The notes under the pieces are model-generated. The model did not search any database and was not told where the DNA came from. It was given only the letters and a program-made list of their open reading frames with translations. 24,320 bases of DNA from NCBI GenBank assembly GCA_910585665.1, contig CAJUFI010000067.1:1-24320 (forward strand), in the 5' to 3' direction. This DNA is from an uncultured Acetatifactor sp. GTDB taxonomy: Bacteria; Bacillota; Clostridia; Lachnospirales; Lachnospiraceae. Position 1 is the stretch's first letter. Each line of letters starts with the position of its first letter. This document shows, piece by piece, positions 15,466-22,033 of the stretch. The position numbers and the translations under genes are program-made.

Positions 15466-15547
15466 TCATATATCCGGCTTGTTCAGGAGAAAGCCCGGAA
15501 ATACAAGGAAAAAGGCTATAAACTTACATCGGTTATTTGTAGACAAC
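15466..15547 (-). repeat. Dispersed palindromic repeat, copy B, partial
   Basis: On the minus strand it reads TTGTCTACAAATAACCGATG, later the core TTGTATTTCCGGGCTTT, and then GAACAAG. The outermost AAGGAA-type end is lost, and the far arm diverges after GAACAAG. It lies 136 bp from copy A in opposite orientation. Confidence 0.7.
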
Positions 15548-15826
15548 GAAGTCTTCCCCACATTGTGGGACGAATGGAACCCATGCCAGATATATGTTAT
15601 GTCTTTATGATGTAGAAACAGCCCGAAACAGATGGACTGAAATCACACATTACCTGTAGCAAGTAAGACAGCTGTAATCGAGACCTGGACGACTTCCGAA
15701 GACACCGCTGCCGGGGAAGGAGACGACATCAATGCCGGCAGAACCCATTTTTGTACCGGGACTACATGTGGTCCCCTGCATCGGCATGGCCATACAAGTC
15801 GCAAGGGCCACATCAATATGCTGTTG
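15548..15826. other. Unassigned stretch after anti-sigma gene
   Basis: No gene can be supported here. Two small inverted repeats are present: CCCACATTGTGGG near 15558-15570 and GGGACTACATGTGGTCCC at 15758-15775, the latter palindromic except for one base pair. Short frames are open on both strands but lack binding sites. It may be a long 3' untranslated region or decayed sequence. Confidence 0.4.
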
Positions 15827-17134
15827 TCAGAAATTGAAGCTGCCGTCCCATACAGGCATGTCGGAAAGGTAGGCGCTCTCCACAGCCGGAACATAGTACG
15901 CGCCATAAGCTTTCAGGCCGTCATCCATAGCCGCTTCGGGCAGTTCCACATAAAAGCGGTAATAGGGCATATAATACCTCTCCCGCTCTCCCGCGCGGTA
16001 GACCAGCTCCACTTTCCCGATGAACTCCTCTCCGGGCATCTCATAGGGCGCTGTGGTGATATAATTGCCTTTCCGCAGAAGCTCTTTCGCCTCCTCCGCC
16101 GTGATGATCGGATACTCTCCCACCATCCTCGACAGATCAGGCCGGAAGCTCCTGGCCAGGTACAGCCTGCCCTGGTCATCGCAGTAAAAGGCTGTCCGGT
16201 TGAAATTGTAATTGATGATGCGCTGGACCATATCCTCCGCCCGGTCATAAAATTCAATCCAATAGCTCTGCTGGAGATAGATATTGTAGCTGCCGCCATA
16301 GATATTCGCCACGGGATGCTCCATCCCGATGAAATCCTCGTACTCTTTTTCCAGATACTCTGCCGTCTCCGCCAGCTCCCCATAGGCAGCGTAATGGGTA
16401 AAGCGATATTCCTCCGGCAGGGATACGGCCGGTTCAAAAGATACCGTAGCCGTCATGGCCTGATTCACCTCGATTTTCAGCCCTTCCGCTTCCCCGATTA
16501 GCTTCGTGGGATTGAAATACCCTTCCGGCACGGTGTCCCCTACCATCTCCAGCTTCTCCGTTATGATTCGCTTCGTCTCTTCGTCCGGCACATCATCCGT
16601 GATGGTCAGGGATTCCTCCTCCAGTCCTAAGCTGCCCGCGACCTCAATCAGGAATTCCCGCATTTTATGAAAGTCTCCGCCCTGTGCGATGTAGCTCTCA
16701 TCGTAGGAGAGAACATTTTCATACACCGGCAGAGATGAAATCCCCAACGCCTCGCCCCAGGGGTTCGCATTGACTAACTCCGAGATGTCATGCACTCTGA
16801 CGCCCTCATAGCCCGCTGCTTCCTCCTGCCCAATCTCTGTCACGGAAAGCATGGGAAGCCCTGCGGCGCCCCCTGTCTCCTGTGTGCCGGGTTCCTGTCT
16901 CCCCTCTGGGTCATGGGACGCGTGGAGCGAGGAGTCCTGGCCCGACTGATTCTGTTTTTGTTCCATGACAATCCATCCCACGCATGCCGCCAGCAGAAGA
17001 CCGGCCGCTGCGGCAGCCCATTTCCACAGACTTCCGGCCCTTTTCCTCCCCTCCCGGTTCCGCAGCCTGTCGGTCTCTTCCAGGATAGCATCGTCCAACA
17101 AGTTCAAAGCGTCACTAATCTGTTCTTTCCTCAT
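15827..17134 (-). CDS. Membrane anti-sigma factor with large extracytoplasmic domain
   Basis: The 435-aa product is the likely regulator of the ECF sigma factor encoded just upstream. Residues 1-33 (MRKEQISDALNLLDDAILEE) form a short helical cytoplasmic part that would bind sigma. One membrane segment follows at about 38-58 (WAAAAAGLLLAACVGWIVM). A Ser/Gln/Gly-rich linker leads to an extracytoplasmic domain of about 340 residues. That domain ends in repeated strand patterns such as PIITAEEAKELLRKGNYITT and YYMPYYRFYVELPEAA, loosely like YycH/YycI or PepSY folds; this comparison is weak. No zinc HCxxC anti-sigma motif is seen. Its ATG at 17134 overlaps the sigma stop (ATGA). The frame is open far upstream, but that part is the sigma gene in another frame. 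The signal it senses is unknown. Confidence 0.85.
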   Translation of the reverse strand: MRKEQISDALNLLDDAILEETDRLRNREGRKRAGSLWKWAAAAAGLLLAACVGWIVMEQKQNQSGQDSSLHASHDPEGRQEPGTQETGGAAGLPMLSVTEIGQEEAAGYEGVRVHDISELVNANPWGEALGISSLPVYENVLSYDESYIAQGGDFHKMREFLIEVAGSLGLEEESLTITDDVPDEETKRIITEKLEMVGDTVPEGYFNPTKLIGEAEGLKIEVNQAMTATVSFEPAVSLPEEYRFTHYAAYGELAETAEYLEKEYEDFIGMEHPVANIYGGSYNIYLQQSYWIEFYDRAEDMVQRIINYNFNRTAFYCDDQGRLYLARSFRPDLSRMVGEYPIITAEEAKELLRKGNYITTAPYEMPGEEFIGKVELVYRAGERERYYMPYYRFYVELPEAAMDDGLKAYGAYYVPAVESAYLSDMPVWDGSFNF

Positions 17135-17691
17135 ACCACAAATCCCTCCTGTTCCAGATAAGCCTTCAGTCCCTGTCTCGTGCGGTACAGCATGCTCTTC
17201 GCCTTGGATTCGCTCATGCCGAAATATGCGGCCACTTCTTTCAGGGAATCCATATAGTAATACCTTCCCACGAAAGTATTTCGGGCTTCCGGTGTCAGCG
17301 TGCGGAGATAAGCGCCGATGGCCTCCGAGAGCAGATGCAGATTCACGTCCTGTTCCGTGGCATCTTTGCCGGAAACGCAGTCTTCCAGCTCGGACAGGGA
17401 CAGGGCGTATTCCGATGCCTGCCGCTTCTTCCGGTTCCGTCCCCGGAGCATGTCGATGGACAGCTGTCTGGTGATCCTGCCCAGGTAGGCGGAAAGGACT
17501 TCCGGTCTGTGGGGCGGCATGGAATTCCACGCTTTCAGATAGGTATCGTTGACGCTCTCCTTGCTGTCCTCCAGGTCAGCCAGCACATGATAGGCAATCT
17601 TCGACAGATAGCGCCCATATTTGCGCTCTGTCTCCTGAATCGCGTTTTCATCCCTCTGCCAGTACATCCCTACAATCGCTTCGTCCTGCAT
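17131..17691 (-). CDS. ECF-type RNA polymerase sigma factor
   Basis: The 186-aa protein has the two domains of an ECF (group IV, sigma-70) factor. Region 2 spans about 12-85, with the -10-binding helix DLEDSKESVNDTYLKAWNSM and ITRQLSIDMLRGRNRKKR. Region 4 spans about 125-180, with the helix-turn-helix LTPEARNTFVGRYYYMDSLK, EVAAYFGMSESKAKSMLYRT. It should direct RNA polymerase to a small regulon when released from its anti-sigma partner, whose gene overlaps its stop. GAAAGGGG upstream of ATG 17691 favours this start over the ATG 14 codons earlier. The envelope operon 2.5 kb downstream is a possible target, but no shared promoter motif could be identified by eye. Confidence 0.93.
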   Translation of the reverse strand: MQDEAIVGMYWQRDENAIQETERKYGRYLSKIAYHVLADLEDSKESVNDTYLKAWNSMPPHRPEVLSAYLGRITRQLSIDMLRGRNRKKRQASEYALSLSELEDCVSGKDATEQDVNLHLLSEAIGAYLRTLTPEARNTFVGRYYYMDSLKEVAAYFGMSESKAKSMLYRTRQGLKAYLEQEGFVV

Positions 17692-18090
17692 CCCTGTTTC
17701 CCCTTTCCTGTGGCTCCCTTTTGTCGCTCCCATTCCCTGGCATTCATTCCCTGGCTCTTCTGCGCCTGCCCGTTGTCTCTTCTGCGCTTACTCGTTGGCT
17801 CTTCTGCGCTCCGTTCATCGCTTTCGTTATCAGATATGGAATAACCGGATTCTTCTCCGATTCTTTCTTATATCCTCTCGAAACCTCCAGGCCGCATATC
17901 ACACTGCTTTACGGAGCTTCTTGGAGCTGATTCCCCCGCTTTCCGGGTGCCTTTCGGCCTCAATACTTGATTCCGCTTCCAAAATTCCAAGAGCCTTTTT
18001 TCTCTTGCGCTTTGCTTACCGCTTTCACTATATATTCCGACAAAATCAGGAGTTGGTTGCATGAAAAAAAAATTTTTATAGATTTTTTCC
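17692..18090. other. Intergenic region upstream of sigma gene
   Basis: About 400 bp without a supported gene. It holds a 22-bp tandem repeat (17755-17820) close to the sigma gene. A long A/T run (18065-18090) just after the flavodoxin stop could act as a weak terminator on the minus strand. A 64-codon minus-strand frame at 17868-18062 has no ribosome binding site. I could not pick a convincing sigma-A or ECF promoter. Confidence 0.45.
17755..17820. repeat. 22-bp tandem repeat, three units
   Basis: CTCTTCTGCGC recurs exactly at 17755-17765, 17777-17787 and 17799-17809, a 22-bp period. The second halves are similar but diverged. The 10-bp word CATTCCCTGG also occurs twice just before it (17731-17740 and 17745-17754 region). 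It lies 64 bp upstream of the sigma factor start codon, within the expected leader or promoter. Confidence 0.75.
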
Positions 18091-18639
18091 TTATTCTTTC
18101 AGATAGTCCAACAACGGTTCCAGATATGCCCGGTCTGTCCAGTCGCAGGCCTGCCCTACGGCACACATGAGCGCTTTCATCCACGGCTCATAGGTGTCGG
18201 GGTCTCTCTTCGCCACGGCTTTCTGCAGCATCCTGCACAGGGCTCTGTCCCGGAACGTCATTCTGCTCTCATCCCAGGTTCCCCGCCCGTAGAAAAGCGG
18301 AATTCCCTGCAGCCCTCCCGTCAGGTTCCGCGCTCTGATTTCCTCCAGCGCGCTTTCGTCATAGGGGGACGCGCCGATGCAGAAAACGGCTGTCCTCTTA
18401 TCCTGCAGTTGGACGATGTGCTTCTTCAGGAACGCCAGCCCGGCTATGCCGGATGCATATATTCCGCCGCATAATACAATGGTATCGTATTGCTTCACCA
18501 TGTCCAGGGTGGCTTTCGGCACCTCTATGCAGGTAAAGCTCAGGGTTTCCCGGAGCCAACCAGCGTACTTCTTCGTGGCTCCGTATTTCGACTGGTATAG
18601 GATGATTCCCTTTTTTGCCTCTGTCGTCTCTGTATTCAT
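18091..18639 (-). CDS. Flavodoxin domain protein
   Basis: The 182-aa product should bind FMN and carry electrons. The N-terminal phosphate-binding loop GIILYQSKYGATKKYAGWL is typical of the Flavodoxin_5/HemG-like group. TIVLCGGIYASGIAGLAFL is the second conserved segment contacting the flavin. The C-terminal part (about 110-182) is longer than in classic flavodoxins and carries charged helices. The ATG at 18639 is preceded by AGAAAGGAA at a good distance. It is the third gene after a TetR regulator and an FMN-binding-domain protein, suggesting a small flavin-based redox unit controlled by TetR. Protoporphyrinogen oxidase activity, as in HemG, cannot be claimed from the sequence. Confidence 0.88.
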   Translation of the reverse strand: MNTETTEAKKGIILYQSKYGATKKYAGWLRETLSFTCIEVPKATLDMVKQYDTIVLCGGIYASGIAGLAFLKKHIVQLQDKRTAVFCIGASPYDESALEEIRARNLTGGLQGIPLFYGRGTWDESRMTFRDRALCRMLQKAVAKRDPDTYEPWMKALMCAVGQACDWTDRAYLEPLLDYLKE

Positions 18640-18665
18640 CGTTGTTTCCTTTCTGTAACGCTATT

Positions 18666-19073
18666 TCATATCTCTTTTTTTGATTCATTCCGTCCCATTC
18701 CGCAATGCATCCTCCAGAGCTTCAAGATACACTTACTGCTCACGGTGGCCCCGGAAATTGCGTCTACTTCCAGCGATTGGCTGTCTATCACATCCTCAAT
18801 GATTTCCTCTGCTTTCCCGCCCAGGCCGTTTTGATGCTCTGTAATTTCTATCTCTGCCAGTTCGTGCCCCTCCACAGCCACCTGCACTTTCACGGCAACA
18901 GGCCCGGCAGAATATTCGCCGAAACAGGCTCCATCTGCAATCTCCTCCAGATTCGGATTGCAGACAGGAATCTGCTTCACGCGGTCAACCATCGCCCCTA
19001 ACGCGATTATCCCTGCCCCAGCCAAAAGCGCCACCGCGCAGCACCCTGCCGCAATCCATTTCCCTTTCCTCAT
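18666..19073 (-). CDS. Membrane-anchored FMN-binding protein, 3' frameshift
   Basis: The 135-aa reading frame starts with an uncleaved membrane anchor (about 5-28, WIAAGCCAVALLAGAGIIALG). An FMN-binding domain of RnfG/NqrC type follows: GEYSAGPVAVKVQVAVEGH, then IEITEHQNGLGGKAEEII, and SGATVSS at 107-113, whose Thr would attach FMN covalently. After CILK (residue 118) the frame gives LWRMHCGMGRNESKKEI. Adding one base near 18720 would instead give CILKALEDALRNGTE and a stop at 18685-18687, exactly the kind of ending expected for this family. The gene therefore seems to carry a one-base deletion near its 3' end. The core is intact and may still work. Its ATG overlaps the TetR stop (ATGA), and AAAGGAG precedes it. 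Confidence 0.87.
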   Translation of the reverse strand: MRKGKWIAAGCCAVALLAGAGIIALGAMVDRVKQIPVCNPNLEEIADGACFGEYSAGPVAVKVQVAVEGHELAEIEITEHQNGLGGKAEEIIEDVIDSQSLEVDAISGATVSSKCILKLWRMHCGMGRNESKKEI

Positions 19074-19642
19074 TTCCGCTCCTTTCCGCCCATTGCCTGA
19101 TTCAAAAACGCTTCATAGGCGCTTTCCTGCTGCCCATATATCTCGTCCGCTGAAATCCCCGGCGTGGTCACGGAAAAAACAGTGCCGATTCCAATGGTGT
19201 AGATCAGCATGTTCAGATGCAGCTGTCTGGCCTGCTCCGCGCTGATGCCCAGCTTATCCGCAAGCAATCCGGCTGTCCCGGAATCGGCCTCCGCCCGGTA
19301 CAGATCCTCCAGGGACGATATCCCCTCCCGCCGGTGCAGGATGAATATCTTGTATAAATGAGGCTGTTCTTTCGCCAGCTGGATATATGCCCTGCCTGTG
19401 CCCCGGAACAGGTCGTCCCTGTCGATACGCTCTGCCACATATTCCCGCACGAAACAGCGGACACGCGCTGCCACGTCCCGGCGCAGGCCGTCCATGTTCC
19501 TGCAATAGCTGTAGATTGGCTGCACGGAGCAACCGATTCTGTCCGCGATATTCTTCACCAGAACCTGTTCCATGCCGCTGCTCTTCGCTATCTCAAAGGC
19601 AGCGTCCACCACCATCTCTTTCGTGATTCTCTGCTTCGGCAT
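19070..19642 (-). CDS. TetR/AcrR family regulator
   Basis: This 190-aa repressor-type protein has an N-terminal helix-turn-helix: ITKEMVVDAAFEIAKSSGME, then VKNIADRIGCSVQPIYSYCR, NMDGLRRDV. The C-terminal helical part (about 60-185) is the ligand and dimer domain and is not specific enough to name an effector. AAGGAG lies 8 nt before ATG 19642; the GTG two codons earlier is too near the binding site. It is the first gene of an operon with the FMN-binding and flavodoxin genes. The 41-bp palindrome at 19668-19708, overlapping the -10 box of its own promoter, is the obvious operator. A flavin, quinone or toxic aromatic compound as inducer would fit the neighbours but is speculation. Confidence 0.9.
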   Translation of the reverse strand: MPKQRITKEMVVDAAFEIAKSSGMEQVLVKNIADRIGCSVQPIYSYCRNMDGLRRDVAARVRCFVREYVAERIDRDDLFRGTGRAYIQLAKEQPHLYKIFILHRREGISSLEDLYRAEADSGTAGLLADKLGISAEQARQLHLNMLIYTIGIGTVFSVTTPGISADEIYGQQESAYEAFLNQAMGGKERK

Positions 19643-19667
19643 CTTCACAACTCCTTGTATGCAATCC

Positions 19668-19708
19668 TATAATTCAGTTATATAAATTATTTATATAACT
19701 GAATTATA
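19668..19708. promoter_or_regulatory. 41-bp perfect palindrome, TetR operator
   Basis: Two 20-bp arms (19668-19687 and 19689-19708) are exact reverse complements around one central T. Each arm contains CAGTTATATAAAT. One end of the palindrome coincides with the -10 box of the TetR operon. Half-words recur outside it (ATATAACTG at 19706-19714), so more than one dimer could bind. Confidence 0.85.
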
Positions 19709-19731
19709 TAACTGGCTACAGAATCTGTCAA
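19703..19731 (-). promoter_or_regulatory. Consensus promoter of TetR-FMN-flavodoxin operon
   Basis: On the minus strand TTGACA (19731-19726), a 17-bp spacer and TATAAT (19708-19703) match the sigma-A consensus exactly. Initiation near 19696 would fall inside the 41-bp palindrome, so a bound repressor would block it. Confidence 0.9.
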
Positions 19732-19826
19732 TAAGTTCCTTCGCCGCCTGATGCCCTGTTTCCATTCTTTCACGCAATTTACGCGACTATATAAATGGCA
19801 TTTAATTCCTGCCAACCAATGAAACT

Positions 19827-19847
19827 CCCCGCAGCAGAGCTGCGGGG
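19827..19847 (-). terminator. Perfect hairpin after propeller gene
   Basis: CCCCGCAGC and GCTGCGGGG form a 9-bp perfect GC-rich stem with a 3-nt loop. It is 110 nt downstream of the stop of the 282-aa gene and upstream of the TetR promoter. The following bases on the minus strand (AGTTTC) are only slightly T-rich, so terminator function is probable rather than certain. Confidence 0.55.
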
Positions 19848-19869
19848 AATTAGACCCGGAGAGATTAAA

Positions 19870-19893
19870 CACAGCAAGTCATGCCGTTTATCC
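19870..19893. repeat. Direct repeat, copy 1
   Basis: Starting CACAGCAAGTCATGCC, this 24-bp word recurs at 20853-20876 with a single mismatch; weaker similarity continues for about 14 bp. The two copies flank the 282-aa gene. Confidence 0.75.
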
Positions 19894-19957
19894 GGTTTGT
19901 GTGCAAGATTCAATCACCGAATATATATTTAGGAAGCAAAATCACCTGCCAGATTAG

Positions 19958-20806
19958 CTACTCATCTAATTTCATCCTGTCAATTCCGAAGATATTACGA
20001 GAAGAGAGATACATGAAATTGTTTTCTATATATGCGCTCCCTGATAGCTTTAATGGAGTATTGATCACTTTTATCTTTTCCAATGTATCCTTATCCCAAA
20101 AGGCGATTTCCGAGCAAGGGTAAGAAATGGTTACCAGCATATCCCCGCTTACCCCTGCACAAACGAACATTTTCCTGTGCGCTTTCTTCACAGATGCCTG
20201 GATTTCGAAGCTTCTTATGCTGATTTTGTAAAGTTTTCCATCGTGACCGGCGGCATATAAGGCTTCTCCGTCAATATGCAGGCTGCCGATGTTTTTCTTC
20301 CCCAGGACAAGGTTCTTTTCAATGGAAAGCGTCCTTTTATCCAATAGCAGCAGCTCCCCTTCCACCGTTCCGCCAATCAAGTATAAACCATATGTCTGCA
20401 AACTCCACATACTGCTTCCGGAAACAGTGAACTCTTTCTGCCGATACGACTGTTTGTCAAGAGTAATCACTTTTCCGTTCCGTATGGAACAATAAATGGT
20501 CTCATCATCCACAGTCATCCCACATATATCAGAGCTTAAATCATTGCCTAACTGCCACCTGCCTAACAGTTCATAGTCCTTTTGGCCCAGGACATAAAGC
20601 GTACAGAAATCATAGATATAAATCCGATTGTCATCTGCAATCAGCTTTCTTGACAGCCCATCTTTCCCGAACACTGTCTTCTGACAAAGAATGTTTCGGG
20701 ATGTTTTATCGATTTTCAGCAGCTTTTTCCCACACATACAGTCGATGCACTGCCCTGTCACATGGAATCCTGTGACGATTCCGCCCAACTCTGCTACGTG
20801 CTCCAT
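19958..20806 (-). CDS. Beta-propeller-like (WD40/PQQ-like) protein
   Basis: The 282-aa soluble protein is built of repeated four-strand-like units of about 40 residues. Examples are DDETIYCSIRNGKVITLDKQ, YLIGGTVEGELLLLDKRTLS, DGEALYAAGHDGKLYKISIR and CSEIAFWDKDTLEKI. This pattern suits a beta-propeller of WD40, YVTN or PQQ-like type. There is no signal peptide, so it should be cytoplasmic. A cysteine cluster CIDCMC at about 21-26 could bind a metal, but this is uncertain. The ATG at 20806 has a strong AGGAGG upstream. It follows the GNAT-deaminase gene and the 28-aa ORF on the same strand. Propellers act as scaffolds or ligand binders; no specific role can be read here. Confidence 0.75.
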   Translation of the reverse strand: MEHVAELGGIVTGFHVTGQCIDCMCGKKLLKIDKTSRNILCQKTVFGKDGLSRKLIADDNRIYIYDFCTLYVLGQKDYELLGRWQLGNDLSSDICGMTVDDETIYCSIRNGKVITLDKQSYRQKEFTVSGSSMWSLQTYGLYLIGGTVEGELLLLDKRTLSIEKNLVLGKKNIGSLHIDGEALYAAGHDGKLYKISIRSFEIQASVKKAHRKMFVCAGVSGDMLVTISYPCSEIAFWDKDTLEKIKVINTPLKLSGSAYIENNFMYLSSRNIFGIDRMKLDE

Positions 20807-20852
20807 TTTTCCCTCCTACGCAGACGTAAGTCCGATCTTTTCCGTCTTTTCA

Positions 20853-20876
20853 CACAGCCAGTCATGCCGTTTATCC
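20853..20876. repeat. Direct repeat, copy 2
   Basis: CACAGCCAGTCATGCC and onward matches the 24-bp copy at 19870-19893 with one mismatch. It lies between the 28-aa ORF and the propeller gene. Confidence 0.75.
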
Positions 20877-20898
20877 CATTTTTGTCCAAGCTTTCACC

Positions 20899-20985
20899 TC
20901 ATGGGACTATCTGCTCCCCGTTTTCATCCGGTTCCCGCAGCAGTTCCGCCAGAGCGTCCAGTTCACGCAGCTTTGACTCGCCCAT
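20899..20985 (-). CDS. Possible 28-aa small protein
   Basis: A short frame reads MGESKLRELDALAELL with an acidic tail ending EQIVP. Its ATG lies 1 nt after the stop of the GNAT-deaminase gene, so it could be translated by reinitiation; GGTGGA upstream is a moderate binding site. The first 16 residues would form an amphipathic helix. It is too short for a family assignment and could be chance. Confidence 0.4.
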   Translation of the reverse strand: MGESKLRELDALAELLREPDENGEQIVP

Positions 20986-20986
20986 G

Positions 20987-21940
20987 CTAAATCCACCACT
21001 CCGGCGTCAGTTCCCCCAGCGTGGCGGTCCGTTTCCGCTCATAGTCCAGCATGACCTCAATGTCCCTGTAGGAATCCGGCATCAGCTGGGCCATCAGTTC
21101 CCGGCAGGCCCCGCAGGGCGCTCCCGTCCGGCCGTCCGGCATGATTGCCAGCACTTTCCGGATTTCGTGCTCGCCGTTGGTCAGCATATTGAACATGGCG
21201 TTGCGCTCGGCGCAGATTCCCAGGGTGGAGCAGGTGTCCACGCATACGCCGGTGTAAATGTTCCCGGAGGCTGTCAGAATGGCGGCCGCCACGCCGCCCG
21301 CGTCCACATAGTTTGAAATCTTCCTCCCATTCTGGACGGCCAGGGCTTTCTCGTAGAGCTCTTTCCAGATTTCTTCCGCGTCTCCTCTTCTGTCATATTC
21401 CGCTTTCAGTATGGAATACCAGCGTTCGTCGCACCGGCCCTGGTTGTTGATGCCCCCTGCCCGCCATGTGCCCTCCAGGGCCATGCCGCATTTTTGCATG
21501 ACTTTCCCGGAGTTCGGATTGCGGGGATCGTGGCAGGCGTTCACGCAGTTCATGCCCACTTCCTCAAAAAGGTAGGCCATCACGGCCTCCAGCGCCTCCG
21601 CGGTGATGCCCTGTCCCCAAAAGCGGCGGCCGATGCAGTAGCCTATGGTGGCGGATTCGGTTTCGTCACTGGACTTCACGATGCTGATGCTGCCGATCGG
21701 CTCCCGGATTTCTTTCAGTTCAATAGCCCACTGATAATAGGAAGACTCACCGTACCTGCCGACCCAATCCGCCAGGACATGCCTGGTGACGCTTACGTCC
21801 CCGTGGGCGGGCCAGGTCAGGAATTTCGTCACTTCCGGGTCGCTGGCCCAGTTGCGGAACATGGCCTCCGCGTCCTCTGCCCGAAAGGCCCGCAGTATCA
21901 AACGTTCTGTCTCGATTGTTTTGGTTCCTTTGTGTTCCAT
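20987..21940 (-). CDS. GNAT acetyltransferase-cytidine deaminase fusion
   Basis: This 317-aa protein joins two enzymes. Residues about 8-180 are a RimJ/RimL-type acetyltransferase: TERLILRAFRAEDAEAMF, IGYCIGRRFWGQGITAEAL with the acetyl-CoA loop near 105-112, and NPNSGKVMQKCGM. Residues about 190-315 are a cytidine deaminase-like zinc domain: CAE at 243-245 (Cys243 ligand, Glu245 proton shuttle) and PCGAC at 275-279 (Cys276 and Cys279 ligands), the layout of the small homotetrameric deaminases and of blasticidin-S deaminase. AAAGGA upstream supports ATG 21940; the earlier TTG would be at the binding site. Both modules modify amines on small molecules, so drug or nucleoside detoxification is a reasonable guess. 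All key residues of both domains are present, so it is not a decayed gene. Confidence 0.9.
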   Translation of the reverse strand: MEHKGTKTIETERLILRAFRAEDAEAMFRNWASDPEVTKFLTWPAHGDVSVTRHVLADWVGRYGESSYYQWAIELKEIREPIGSISIVKSSDETESATIGYCIGRRFWGQGITAEALEAVMAYLFEEVGMNCVNACHDPRNPNSGKVMQKCGMALEGTWRAGGINNQGRCDERWYSILKAEYDRRGDAEEIWKELYEKALAVQNGRKISNYVDAGGVAAAILTASGNIYTGVCVDTCSTLGICAERNAMFNMLTNGEHEIRKVLAIMPDGRTGAPCGACRELMAQLMPDSYRDIEVMLDYERKRTATLGELTPEWWI

Positions 21941-22033
21941 ATCATTGACTTCCTTTCTGTTTTTCAAATTTATATAGTTGCTTTAACGTATATGCGTTCC
22001 TGTGACACCATAAGAAATCTCTTCCTTCCTGCG

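Noticed and set aside
15643..15906. 87-codon minus-strand frame after the anti-sigma gene
   Set aside because: It overlaps the 3' end of the anti-sigma gene in another frame and lacks a binding site.
17868..18062. 64-codon minus-strand frame upstream of the sigma gene
   Set aside because: No ribosome binding site and a start within a long A/T run; no family recognised.
19687..19872. 61-codon minus-strand frame over the TetR promoter
   Set aside because: It covers a consensus promoter, a hairpin and the 41-bp palindrome, and has no binding site.
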